Assembly: GCF_900313065.1 (NCBI RefSeq)
Contig: NZ_OMPU01000010.1
Location: 927,219 to 991,218, forward strand
Length of the DNA: 64,000 nucleotides
Reading direction: 5' to 3'
Source: Kiloniella sp. EL199
Lineage (GTDB): Bacteria; Pseudomonadota; Alphaproteobacteria; Kiloniellales; Kiloniellaceae
The translations under genes and the position numbers were made by a program. Below, one piece after another: positions 55,319 to 63,871 of this stretch. The stretch's first letter is position 1. Each line of letters opens with the position of its first letter. Below the pieces are notes generated by a model. It searched no databases. It saw only the letters and a program-made list of their open reading frames with translations, and was not told the origin of the DNA.

Positions 55319-56773
55319 ATGAGTACAGTTATCAAAGGCGGTACTGTTGTTACCGCAGATTTATCTTACGAAGCAGATGTTTTGGTCGAAGGTGGTAAAA
55401 TAGCTGAGATCGGGCAAAATCTTTCCGGAAATGAAACTTTGGATGCCACTGGTTGTTACATTATGCCGGGTGGAATTGATCCCCATGTGCATCTTGAAAT
55501 GCCTTTTATGGGAACGCACTCTGCCGATAATTTCGAGAGTGGGACACGGGCTGGTTTAGCTGGCGGGACAACCATGGTTGTTGACTTCTGTCTCCCTGCG
55601 CCGGGCCAATCTCTTATGGAAGCGTTGGCTATCTGGCAGCAGAAATCAGGCTCTGCCTGTGCCGACTATTCCTATCATATGGCGGTAACCTGGTGGGACG
55701 AAAAAGTCTTTAATGAAATGGAAGAAGTCGTTGGTCGCGGGATTAATACCTTCAAGCATTTCATGGCCTACAAAGGTGCCTTGATGGTTGATGATGATGA
55801 GATGTTTGCATCGTTTCAGCGTTGTTCAGCACTAGGGGCGATGCCTCTGGTTCATGCAGAAAACGGTGATGTGGTTGCGACTTTGCAACAAAAATTACTA
55901 GCCGAAGGGAATAATGGCCCCGAAGCCCATTCCTATTCCAGACCGCCAGAGGTCGAAGGCGAAGCTGCTAACCGTGCGATTATGATTGCCGATATGGCCG
56001 GTGTACCACTTTACATTGTGCATACATCCTGTGAGCAGGCCCATGAAGCCATTCGCCGTGCGCGCCAAAAGGGAATGCGTGTTTTTGGTGAACCACTTAT
56101 TCAGCATCTGACACTGGATGATAGCGAATATGCGCACCCGGATTGGGATCATTCTGCGCAACGGGTAATGTCTCCGCCTTTCCGGAACAAGCAACATCAA
56201 GATAGTCTCTGGGCTGGTTTACAATCCGGATCTCTTCAGGTTGTGGCGACAGATCACTGTGCTTTTACAGCGGAACAAAAACGCTTTGGAATTGGTGACT
56301 TTACCAAAATTCCAAATGGTACAGGAGGGCTGGAAGATCGGATGCCGATGCTGTGGACACACGGTGTGAAAACAGGGCGTCTGACTATGAATGAGTTTGT
56401 TGCTGTGACATCAACAAACATAGCTAAAATTCTGAACATGTATCCCAAAAAGGGCGCTGTTATGGTTGGTGCCGATGCGGATTTGGTGGTTTGGGATCCA
56501 AATCGTTCTAAAACCATTACGGCAAAGAACCAGCAATCTGTTATCGAATACAATGTCTTCGAAGGTAAAGAAGTTACCGGATTGCCGCGTTTTACACTGA
56601 CGCGGGGTAAGGTGTCTGTTGAAGAAAGCACTGTTAAGGCTGAACCTGGTCATGGTGAATTCGTTGCGAGAGATTCATACCCGGCCGTAAATAAAGCACT
56701 TTCCAAGTGGAAAGAAATTACAGCACCGCGTAAAGTGGAACGCAAAGCTGAGAATATGCCTGCTGGTGTATAG
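55319..56773 (+). CDS. hydA: Dihydropyrimidinase
   Basis: A 484-residue cyclic amidohydrolase opening dihydrouracil/dihydrothymine rings. Metal ligands: H56 and H58 in GGIDPHVHLEMPFMG, carboxylated lysine K152 in NTFKHFMAYKGAL, His in PLVHAENGDV, His in YIVHTSCEQA and Asp in VATDHCAFTAEQK; TKIPNGTGGLEDRMP is typical of dihydropyrimidinase/hydantoinase. Sits 15 bp behind its metabolic successor gene. It is separated from the following ABC transporter genes by a perfect hairpin. Confidence 0.95.
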   Translation: MSTVIKGGTVVTADLSYEADVLVEGGKIAEIGQNLSGNETLDATGCYIMPGGIDPHVHLEMPFMGTHSADNFESGTRAGLAGGTTMVVDFCLPAPGQSLMEALAIWQQKSGSACADYSYHMAVTWWDEKVFNEMEEVVGRGINTFKHFMAYKGALMVDDDEMFASFQRCSALGAMPLVHAENGDVVATLQQKLLAEGNNGPEAHSYSRPPEVEGEAANRAIMIADMAGVPLYIVHTSCEQAHEAIRRARQKGMRVFGEPLIQHLTLDDSEYAHPDWDHSAQRVMSPPFRNKQHQDSLWAGLQSGSLQVVATDHCAFTAEQKRFGIGDFTKIPNGTGGLEDRMPMLWTHGVKTGRLTMNEFVAVTSTNIAKILNMYPKKGAVMVGADADLVVWDPNRSKTITAKNQQSVIEYNVFEGKEVTGLPRFTLTRGKVSVEESTVKAEPGHGEFVARDSYPAVNKALSKWKEITAPRKVERKAENMPAGV

Positions 56774-56831
56774 ATATGCCCGTTAGTTTCTAGCGGTGGG
56801 AACAAGCTGGATTGATTCAGTGATAAAATAA

Positions 56832-56862
56832 AGAGTGGCGTAAGCTAACTTTACGCCACTCT
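56832..56862. terminator. Perfect 12-bp hairpin after hydA
   Basis: AGAGTGGCGTAA (56832-56843) and TTACGCCACTCT (56851-56862), 7-nt loop. It follows hydA by 58 bp and comes 57 bp before the ABC ATPase gene. No T run on the plus strand, but a U-rich tail (from AAATAAA) on the minus strand; on the plus strand it may be a processing or attenuation hairpin. Confidence 0.6.
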
Positions 56863-56919
56863 AAAACAAGAACGATAACTGTTACCAAAAACAGAGTTCT
56901 ATACACAGGGAGTAATGCC

Positions 56920-57843
56920 ATGCTGCAATCTACAGCCATAAATACAAATGGGAATGCAACTGGCGCCGCCGAGGGTACCAAACAGGGAACGACCGGACAG
57001 GCAGAAAAGATGGATACAAACGGGATGAGTCCAGAGACAGGGACTATAAGTCAAGAACAGAGTGCGAATTCGGTGATTAATATCAAAGGATTGTCGCTCA
57101 CTTTTGAGACGAATGACGGACCAGTTCATGCGTTGTCTGATATTGATCTCACTATTAATCAGGGGGATTTTGTTTCTTTTATCGGACCTTCTGGGTGCGG
57201 TAAAACCACTTTACTCCGGGCGGTTGCGGATCTGGAACAACCTACTGGCGGTGAACTCTGGGTCAATGGCGTTAGCGCACAACAGGCTCGGCTTAATCGG
57301 GACTACGGATATGTTTTTCAGGCTCCAGCGCTTTATCCGTGGCGAACGATTGCAGGTAATATATCCTTACCACTGGAAGTTATGGGAATTTCCAAGTCCG
57401 AACGACAGGAACGAATTGCCCGCAATATGGAACTGGTAAATCTTTCGGGGTTTGATAAAAAATATCCCTGGCAGCTTTCAGGGGGGATGCAACAGCGGGC
57501 TTCTATCGCCCGTGCGCTCTCTTTTGATCCGGAACTGTTATTGATGGACGAGCCTTTTGGTGCCTTGGATGAAATTGTCCGTGATCATTTGAATGAACAG
57601 CTTTTACGCTTGTGGGATAAAACCGACAAGACGGTTCTCTTTGTCACACACTCTATTCCAGAAGCCGTTTTCCTGTCGTCTAAAATTGTGGTTATGTCCC
57701 CACGACCGGGGCGTATTTATGATGTGATTGACTGCAATCTTCCACGTGATCGCGGATTGGATATTCGGGAGACGCCGGAATTTTTGGAAATTGCCCACCG
57801 GGTACGCGAAGGACTGAAGGAAGGGCATAGTTATGACGACTGA
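56920..57843 (+). CDS. ABC transporter ATP-binding protein (Tau/Ssu/NMT1-type)
   Basis: A 307-residue ABC ATPase: Walker A GPSGCGKTT at 89-97, Q-loop GYVFQAPALYPW, signature LSGGMQQRASI, Walker B LLLMDEPFGALDE. It is of the nitrate/sulfonate/pyrimidine-precursor branch. Unlike usual members it has a 50-residue Gly/Thr/Asn-rich N-terminal extension; AGGGAG before the ATG at 56920 indicates the extension is translated. Its stop overlaps the first permease gene. Energises the importer with the genes that follow. Confidence 0.9.
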   Translation: MLQSTAINTNGNATGAAEGTKQGTTGQAEKMDTNGMSPETGTISQEQSANSVINIKGLSLTFETNDGPVHALSDIDLTINQGDFVSFIGPSGCGKTTLLRAVADLEQPTGGELWVNGVSAQQARLNRDYGYVFQAPALYPWRTIAGNISLPLEVMGISKSERQERIARNMELVNLSGFDKKYPWQLSGGMQQRASIARALSFDPELLLMDEPFGALDEIVRDHLNEQLLRLWDKTDKTVLFVTHSIPEAVFLSSKIVVMSPRPGRIYDVIDCNLPRDRGLDIRETPEFLEIAHRVREGLKEGHSYDD

Positions 57844-58762
57844 TGCTCTGATTTCTCCCGGTGTTGCCGGGGGGCAGGGGCTGTGGTCTCGGCTTATGTC
57901 TGGGAAAACGGGCCCTGTCTTGGTGATTGTGATGGCAATTATTGCCATTTGGTATTTCTCTGCTGTTATGCTGAACAGCCCTTTTCAAAAGGAAATTTAC
58001 AAACGCAATAATGTTGAATGGACAACAAGCCAATTAATCAGCGATACGCTGGCACAAGAACGTCCTGTCCTGCCTGCACCGGATCAGGTTGTCGTTGAAT
58101 TATACAAGACAACAATCCTGAAGAAAGTAACGTCAAAAAGATCGCTTGTTTATCACAGCTGGATAACACTCTCGACAACACTGCTTGGTTTTGTCATCGG
58201 GACGGTTTTGGGAATTCTATTGGCTGTAGGGATTGTTCATAATCGCAGTTTGGACAAAAGCCTGATGCCGTGGATTATCTCATCCCAGACAATTCCTATT
58301 TTGGCAATTGCCCCGATGATTATTGTTGTTTTGAACGCAATTGGTATTCAGGGCATTTTGCCTAAAGCCTTTATTGCCACCTATCTTAGTTTCTTTCCCA
58401 TCACTGTGGGGATTGTAAAGGGGCTACGTTCTCCGGAAGTTATTCACCTTGATCTTATGCGGACCTACAATGCGTCCAACTGGGACCTTTTCTGGAAATT
58501 ACGCTGGCCATCTTCCGTACCTTACCTCTTTACCGGAATGAAGGTTGCCATAGCGACTAGCCTTGTCGGTGCTATCGTTGGTGAGCTCCCTACAGGTGCT
58601 GTCGAAGGTTTAGGAGCTCGGTTATTAGCAGGTTCTTATTACGGACAAACCATTCAGATCTGGTCTGCTTTAATCGCGGCTGCCTTACTGGCTGCAGGAT
58701 TGGTTTCTTTGGTCGGTATTTCCAATAAAATTGTCCTGAAGAAAATGGGGATGGCGCAATGA
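57833..58762 (+). CDS. ABC transporter permease A
   Basis: A 309-residue BPD_transp_1 permease. After an N-terminal helix (about 29-49) and a hydrophilic periplasmic stretch, the permease domain shows GFVIGTVLGILLAVGI, SSQTIPILAIAPMIIVVLNAIG and the cytoplasmic coupling loop TYNASNWDLFWKLRWPSSVPYLFTG (EAA motif). Overlaps the ATPase gene by 11 bp and permease B by 4 bp, so the three are one translation unit. Probably forms a heterodimeric pore with permease B. Confidence 0.88.
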   Translation: MTTDALISPGVAGGQGLWSRLMSGKTGPVLVIVMAIIAIWYFSAVMLNSPFQKEIYKRNNVEWTTSQLISDTLAQERPVLPAPDQVVVELYKTTILKKVTSKRSLVYHSWITLSTTLLGFVIGTVLGILLAVGIVHNRSLDKSLMPWIISSQTIPILAIAPMIIVVLNAIGIQGILPKAFIATYLSFFPITVGIVKGLRSPEVIHLDLMRTYNASNWDLFWKLRWPSSVPYLFTGMKVAIATSLVGAIVGELPTGAVEGLGARLLAGSYYGQTIQIWSALIAAALLAAGLVSLVGISNKIVLKKMGMAQ

Positions 58763-59892
58763 TTAGTTTTCGACAATCACTCGCTATTTTAAGCGGTGTG
58801 CTTTCTATTCTGGCCCTGTTTTTTCCATTGGGTGAGCTAAATGGTGAAGCTGCCTCTTTGTGGAGTGATAGTGGACTCACAGCTTTTGCAATTGTTTCCA
58901 TGTTAGCTTCTATGGCCGTACTTCTTAATCGGCTAAGAGGATTAATTGCAGATCTGGTAATGATAGTTTTGCCTCACGTTGGGGCGTGGATGCTTCTTGC
59001 CCGCCTTGATGTTGTTGATCAAAATTTGACATCAGGTTTCTGGTGTTTGGTGGTGTCTTCTTGGCTTATGGCTTGGTTGTTGGTTGATCAGTTGTCTGCG
59101 AAAAGGACGAAAACACCGACCGCAAAACGCTTCTACAGCATTGTTGTGCCTGTATTGTTTGGCGTTTGGTTGCTGTTGCTTTGGGAGCTTGTGGTTCGCG
59201 GGTTACAAATACCAACGGTCCTGTTGCCTCCGCCGAGTATGATCGGCGCGCGTTTTATGGCCTCGACAGATATCTTGTGGGCAGATTTCCAGCAAACCTT
59301 TTTGAAAGCTGTTTTGATCGGGTATTTTCTTGGCTGTGGTAGTGCCTTCATCATTGCCATTTTGATTGATCGAAGTCCTTTCTTACAACGTGGGTTGTTA
59401 CCAATTGGAAACTTGGTCAGTGCTTTACCGATTATCGGGGTCGCGCCAATTATGGTGATGTGGTTTGGTTTTGACTGGCAGTCTAAGGCGGCGGTCGTCA
59501 TTATCATGACTTTCTTTCCTATGCTGGTAAACACGGTGGCTGGTCTGTCTATTACGTCGTCCATCGAAAAGGATATGATGAAAACCTATGCTGCGAGCTA
59601 TTGGCAAAGTTTGATAAAACTTCGTTTACCATCGGCATTACCATTTATTTTCAACGCTTTGAAAATTAATTCTACCCTTGCCATGATTGGTGCCATTGTT
59701 GCCGAGTTCTTCGGTACGCCAATTGTGGGTATGGGATTTCGTATTTCAACCGAAGTAGGCCGTATGAACGTCGATATGGTCTGGGCTGAGATTGCAGTAG
59801 CCGCTCTTGCCGGCACTGCTTTTTATGGAATCATGGTCGTTATCGAACGGGCATGTACATTTTGGCATCCGTCCTTTCGAAGCAGTCGTTAA
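58759..59892 (+). CDS. ABC transporter permease B
   Basis: A 377-residue permease with an additional N-terminal region of about four helices (residues 5-115) followed by the standard domain: LWELVVRGLQIPTVLLPPPS, ALPIIGVAPIMVMWFGF, and KTYAASYWQSLIKLRLPSALPF as the coupling loop. The additional helices are longer than in typical TauC/SsuC proteins. Start codon overlaps permease A stop (ATGA). Confidence 0.88.
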   Translation: MISFRQSLAILSGVLSILALFFPLGELNGEAASLWSDSGLTAFAIVSMLASMAVLLNRLRGLIADLVMIVLPHVGAWMLLARLDVVDQNLTSGFWCLVVSSWLMAWLLVDQLSAKRTKTPTAKRFYSIVVPVLFGVWLLLLWELVVRGLQIPTVLLPPPSMIGARFMASTDILWADFQQTFLKAVLIGYFLGCGSAFIIAILIDRSPFLQRGLLPIGNLVSALPIIGVAPIMVMWFGFDWQSKAAVVIIMTFFPMLVNTVAGLSITSSIEKDMMKTYAASYWQSLIKLRLPSALPFIFNALKINSTLAMIGAIVAEFFGTPIVGMGFRISTEVGRMNVDMVWAEIAVAALAGTAFYGIMVVIERACTFWHPSFRSSR

Positions 59893-59944
59893 TCCGTCGG
59901 GTTATTCTGTTTTGCTGAGATGGAACCACAACAGGGAGATAATA

Positions 59945-60940
59945 ATGAAGAAACTGTTATTGGGTGCTGTTGCTGCTGTAACTTTTGGAGCTTTTGGCGC
60001 CGCCGGAGTTACACAAGCTGCGGATACCGTAAATCTGCAACTGAAGTGGGTAACACAGGCACAGTTCGCGGGCTACTATGTTGCCAAGGAAAAAGGCTTC
60101 TATGACGATGCTGATCTTGATGTGAACATTAAACCCGGTGGTCCTGATATTGCACCACCACAGGTTATTGCTGGCGGTGGCGCAGATGTTATTGTTGACT
60201 GGATGCCGTCTGCTTTGGCTTCCCGTGAAAAAGGTGTCGCACTGGTAAACATTGCACAACCCTTTAAAACATCAGGCATGATGCTGACCTGTCGTAAAGA
60301 AACAGGTATAACATCCCCGGATGATTTCAAAGGAAAAACGCTGGGCGTATGGTTCTTCGGAAACGAATATCCTTTCCTTAGCTGGATGTCGAAACTGCAA
60401 ATACCGACCAGTGGTGGGGCAGAAGGTGTTTCCGTTTTAAAGCAGGGTTTTAACGTTGATCCAATTCTTCAAAAACAGGCCGATTGTGTTTCGACAATGA
60501 CCTACAATGAATATTGGCAGATTATTGATGCGGGCATTCCCGCTGACGAACTTGTTGTTTTCAAATATGAAGAACAAGGTGTCGCAACATTGGAAGATGG
60601 TCTTTATGTTCTCGAAGACAATCTGAAAGATGCTGCCTTTGTTGATAAGATGGCACGTTTTGTTTCAGCCAGTATGAAAGGTTGGGATTATGCGCGTGAA
60701 CATCCGGAAGAAGCTGCGGAAATCGTGCTGGAAAATGATGCAACGGGTGCACAGACAGAAAAACATCAGGTTCGTATGATGGGTGAAATTAACAAGCTCA
60801 CAGCGGGTTCTGATGGTAAGCTGGATCCTGCGGATTATAAGCGTACAGTCAGTACTCTTCTTGGTGGTGGTTCTGATCCTGTGATCACGAAAAAGCCGGA
60901 AGGGGCTTGGACCCATGCTGTGGTTGATGCTATCAAATAA
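59945..60940 (+). CDS. NMT1/THI5-like ABC substrate-binding protein
   Basis: A 331-residue periplasmic binding protein: Sec signal (MKKLLLGAVAAVTFGAFGAAGVTQAA), then VNLQLKWVTQAQFAGYYVAKEKGFY, the opening of NMT1-like proteins that bind pyrimidine-type ligands (ThiY, riboflavin-type relatives), and GGADVIVDWMPSALASREKG. Start at 59945 has GGGAGA upstream; the frame to 59807 runs through permease B. Placed last in the pyrimidine operon, so uracil, thymine or a related ring is the likely ligand (inference). A terminator follows. Confidence 0.9.
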   Translation: MKKLLLGAVAAVTFGAFGAAGVTQAADTVNLQLKWVTQAQFAGYYVAKEKGFYDDADLDVNIKPGGPDIAPPQVIAGGGADVIVDWMPSALASREKGVALVNIAQPFKTSGMMLTCRKETGITSPDDFKGKTLGVWFFGNEYPFLSWMSKLQIPTSGGAEGVSVLKQGFNVDPILQKQADCVSTMTYNEYWQIIDAGIPADELVVFKYEEQGVATLEDGLYVLEDNLKDAAFVDKMARFVSASMKGWDYAREHPEEAAEIVLENDATGAQTEKHQVRMMGEINKLTAGSDGKLDPADYKRTVSTLLGGGSDPVITKKPEGAWTHAVVDAIK

Positions 60941-60973
60941 TTGTATGGTATGCACAATTACTAATTGAAAGAA

Positions 60974-61010
60974 TCTCCGGGTGTTATGTTGATGGCACTC
61001 GGATTTTTTT
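60974..61010 (+). terminator. Intrinsic terminator of the pyrimidine ABC operon
   Basis: TCCGGGTG (60976-60983) pairs with CACTCGGA (60996-61003), one G-U pair, 12-nt loop, followed directly by seven Ts. About 35 bp past the stop codon of the binding-protein gene. Confidence 0.88.
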
Positions 61011-61274
61011 ATACCAAAAGATGAACGATGTAATCTTTTTTGATGATCTGTATTATAATATCAATGACTTATTATTAATGGGAAAACGATCACGTAAAGT
61101 ATAGTATTTAAATAAAATTTTATATAACTTTACTCTTTATTCAATTAACAGGTTGTTCATAAAAATTAAGTGATAATATAAGGGATTTTCTGTGTTTGGC
61201 ATCTGATCATAGCGCAATGAAAAGTTGTTCTTAAAACGCGATTACAATGATCTCGCCATTAATAGGAGCATGAT
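61011..61274. other. AT-rich promoter region of the RTX/cadherin gene
   Basis: A 264-bp region after the terminator (334 bp between genes), strongly A/T-rich, with TAGGAGCATG-like spacing immediately before the ATG at 61275 (AGGAG). No other feature recognised. Confidence 0.4.
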
Positions 61275-63614
61275 ATGGCTGATCGTGATCAACAAGATAT
61301 TGCATCAACAAAAACATCAAAAATTGATGATGATGTATTGCTTGATAATGTTGGTGAAGATGAGAAATTAAAACAACCAGAGGGTGAGGCATTTAGCTTA
61401 ACTGTTTCTGGTGATAATGATCAATCTTTAGCTGCAAACCTACATTATGGACATTCGGAACAAGGAACTGATTTCAGCTCAAAAGAAGATACTACAGCCG
61501 AAATTGTTCAGAGTGAGGAAAGCAATCTACAGACGGATAGCGTGTCAGTGACAACAAGGGAAGGGACTGATAGTGCTGAAATAGAGGGGCAGACATTTGT
61601 CAGGGGTACAGAATTAGAAAGTAGCGCTTTGAACCAGACAGAGCTGTCTTCAAATTTATCTAAAGGAGTTGATGGTTTAGCGAATGAACTTGGTTCATTT
61701 AAACTAAATGCCTCTGAAATAGGATTAAGTGATGACTCAATGATTAAGTCTCATGAGATTCTTGATACACAAAGAGAAAACACTCCAGAACCCCCCATTT
61801 CTCAGGAAACGTTTAATCTTCAATCTGCTGTTGATAAAGTTCCAACAGATATAGCCTTGTCTGGTAACTCAGTATCGGAGAGTGCAGGCATTGGCACTGT
61901 TGTTGGGACGCTTTCAGCCACAGATGCGGACAGTAGTTCCTTTAGCTACAGTATTGTCTCTGATCCTGACAGCAAGTTCACTATTGATGGCAATGAGCTC
62001 AAGCTTGCCGCAGGTGTTGATGCCGAGAGTGCGACATCACATTCCGTCACCGTTGAAGTGACAGATGGAGCAGGCAACAGTTATCAGGAGACTTTCTCTA
62101 TTGGTGTTTCCGATGTGGATGATACCGCTGCGACGGATATAGCATTGAATTCGACTTCAGTATCGGAGAGTGCAGGCATTGGCACTGTTGTTGGGACGCT
62201 TTCAGCCACAGATGCAGACAGCAGTTCCTTTAGCTACAGTATTGTCTCAGACCCTGACAGCAAGTTCACTATTGATGGTAACGAGTTGAAACTTGCCGCA
62301 GGTGTTGATGCCGAGAGTGCGACATCACATTCCGTCACCGTTGAAGTAACAGACGGAGCAGGCAACAGTTATCAGGAGACTTTCTCCATTGGCGTTTCCG
62401 ATGTGGATGATACCGCTGCGACGGATATAGCATTGAATTCGACTTCAGTATCGGAGAGTGCAGGCATTGGCACTGTTGTTGGCACACTCTCAGCCACAGA
62501 TGCAGACAGTAGTTCCTTTAGCTACAGTATTGTCTCAGATCCTGATAGCAAGTTCACCATAGATGGCAATGAGCTCAAGCTTGCCGCAGGTGTTGATGCC
62601 GAGAGTGCGACATCACATTCGGTGACCGTCGAAGTAACAGACGGAGCAGGCAACAGTTATCAGGAGACTTTCTCTATTGGTGTTTCCGATGTGGATGATA
62701 CCGCTGCGACGGATATAGCATTGAGTTCGACTTCAGTATCGGAGAGTGCAGGCATTGGCACTGTTGTTGGGACGCTTTCAGCCACAGATGCGGACAGTAG
62801 TTCCTTTAGCTACAGTATTGTCTCTGATCCCGATAGCAAGTTCACTATAGATGGCAATGAGCTCAAGCTTGCCGCAGGTGTTGATGCCGAGAGTGCGACA
62901 TCACATTCCGTCACCGTTGAAGTAACAGACGGAGCAGGCAACAGTTATCAGGAGACTTTCTCCATTGGTGTTTCCGATGTGGATGATACCGCTGCAACAG
63001 ATATAGCATTGAGTTCGACTTCAGTATCGGAGAGTGCAGGCATTGGCACTGTTGTTGGGACGCTTTCAGCTACAGATGCGGACAGTAGTTCCTTTAGCTA
63101 CAGTATTGTCTCAGATCCCGATAGCAAGTTCACTATTGATGGCAATGAGCTCAAGCTTGCCGCAGGTGTTGATTACGAACAGACTAATTCTCACAGTGTG
63201 ACTGTTGAGGTGACCGATGGAGCAGGCAACAGCTATCAGGAGACCTTCTCCATCGGTGTTTCTGATGTGAATGATACCGCTACTACTGATATTAACGATC
63301 CTGGTGATATGTCAGGGGCCACTTTAATCGGAACTTCAGGTGATGATGTTTTAAGTGGGACGGTTCATAAGGATGAAATCTGGGGGATAGATGAGAATGA
63401 TGTTATCACTGGCAGTAGTCAGGCTGATACGGTTGTCGGTGGTGAAGGAAATGATGTGCTGTCAGGTGGAAATTCCGGCGATATCTTGTATGGTGGGGCT
63501 GGTCAGGATGTTATGGATGGAGATACCGGCGCCGATACGCTTTACGGGGGATCTGGAAGCGACAATATGGCCGGCGGCCAAGGCACAGATACTTTATATG
63601 GAACAGGGCAATGA
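61275..63614 (+). CDS. RTX/cadherin-repeat secreted protein, truncated by frameshift
   Basis: A 779-residue acidic protein as read. Residues 1-190 are a Ser/Glu-rich, low-complexity N-terminus without a signal peptide. Residues 191-670 are five 96-residue cadherin-like repeats, nearly identical in DNA. Then (about 680-775) several RTX nonapeptides such as GGEGNDVLSGG, GGAGQDV and GGSGSDNMAGG that bind calcium, typical of type I secretion substrates. The frame ends YGTGQ-stop inside an RTX repeat; a normal continuation exists in the next frame (63606-63858). A surface or extracellular adhesin is likely. Whether the frameshift is real or a sequence error cannot be decided here. Confidence 0.8.
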   Translation: MADRDQQDIASTKTSKIDDDVLLDNVGEDEKLKQPEGEAFSLTVSGDNDQSLAANLHYGHSEQGTDFSSKEDTTAEIVQSEESNLQTDSVSVTTREGTDSAEIEGQTFVRGTELESSALNQTELSSNLSKGVDGLANELGSFKLNASEIGLSDDSMIKSHEILDTQRENTPEPPISQETFNLQSAVDKVPTDIALSGNSVSESAGIGTVVGTLSATDADSSSFSYSIVSDPDSKFTIDGNELKLAAGVDAESATSHSVTVEVTDGAGNSYQETFSIGVSDVDDTAATDIALNSTSVSESAGIGTVVGTLSATDADSSSFSYSIVSDPDSKFTIDGNELKLAAGVDAESATSHSVTVEVTDGAGNSYQETFSIGVSDVDDTAATDIALNSTSVSESAGIGTVVGTLSATDADSSSFSYSIVSDPDSKFTIDGNELKLAAGVDAESATSHSVTVEVTDGAGNSYQETFSIGVSDVDDTAATDIALSSTSVSESAGIGTVVGTLSATDADSSSFSYSIVSDPDSKFTIDGNELKLAAGVDAESATSHSVTVEVTDGAGNSYQETFSIGVSDVDDTAATDIALSSTSVSESAGIGTVVGTLSATDADSSSFSYSIVSDPDSKFTIDGNELKLAAGVDYEQTNSHSVTVEVTDGAGNSYQETFSIGVSDVNDTATTDINDPGDMSGATLIGTSGDDVLSGTVHKDEIWGIDENDVITGSSQADTVVGGEGNDVLSGGNSGDILYGGAGQDVMDGDTGADTLYGGSGSDNMAGGQGTDTLYGTGQ
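61845..63284 (+). repeat. Five tandem 288-bp repeats
   Basis: Repeat starts (codons TDIAL) at 61845, 62133, 62421, 62709 and 62997: exact 288-bp spacing, 96 codons each. Copies differ by few, mostly silent bases. Copies 1-4 encode GVDAESATSHSVTV; copy 5 encodes GVDYEQTNSHSVTV, closer to the canonical cadherin DYE motif. Confidence 0.95.
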
Positions 63615-63858
63615 TCTTTTTGTTTTTGATGGGTCTAACGAAACAGGAGATGCCGATTGGGTCGATGGGGGGCAAGGTACAGATACCATTGATCTGACGA
63701 ACGCGCTAGATGGCTGGACAGTCGTCTTGGATAATGGAGACAGTTTTTCTAGCGCTGATGCCTATGATCCATCATTATTGACGGATGATTCTGGGACAAT
63801 AACAACAGGGAATGGCGCAACGATATCATTTGAGAGTGTTGAAAGTTTTACATGGTAA
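63606..63858 (+). pseudogene. Out-of-frame C-terminal part of the RTX protein
   Basis: Past the GGG at 63606-63608, the +1 shifted frame reads GNDLFVFDG, then DADWVDGGQGTDTIDL and ends at 63858 after ESVESFTW. This continues RTX/type I secretion architecture (a GND-LFVF block after the repeats and a final amphipathic segment). Removing one G gives an uninterrupted 860-residue protein. The region can be expressed only if the frameshift is an error or is bypassed. Confidence 0.7.
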
Positions 63859-63871
63859 TTTTGATTGATAG

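Noticed and set aside
61845..63284. Regular tandem repeats that might be a CRISPR or satellite array
   Set aside because: The unit is 288 bp, in frame and codes for cadherin-like domains throughout; no short repeat-spacer alternation.
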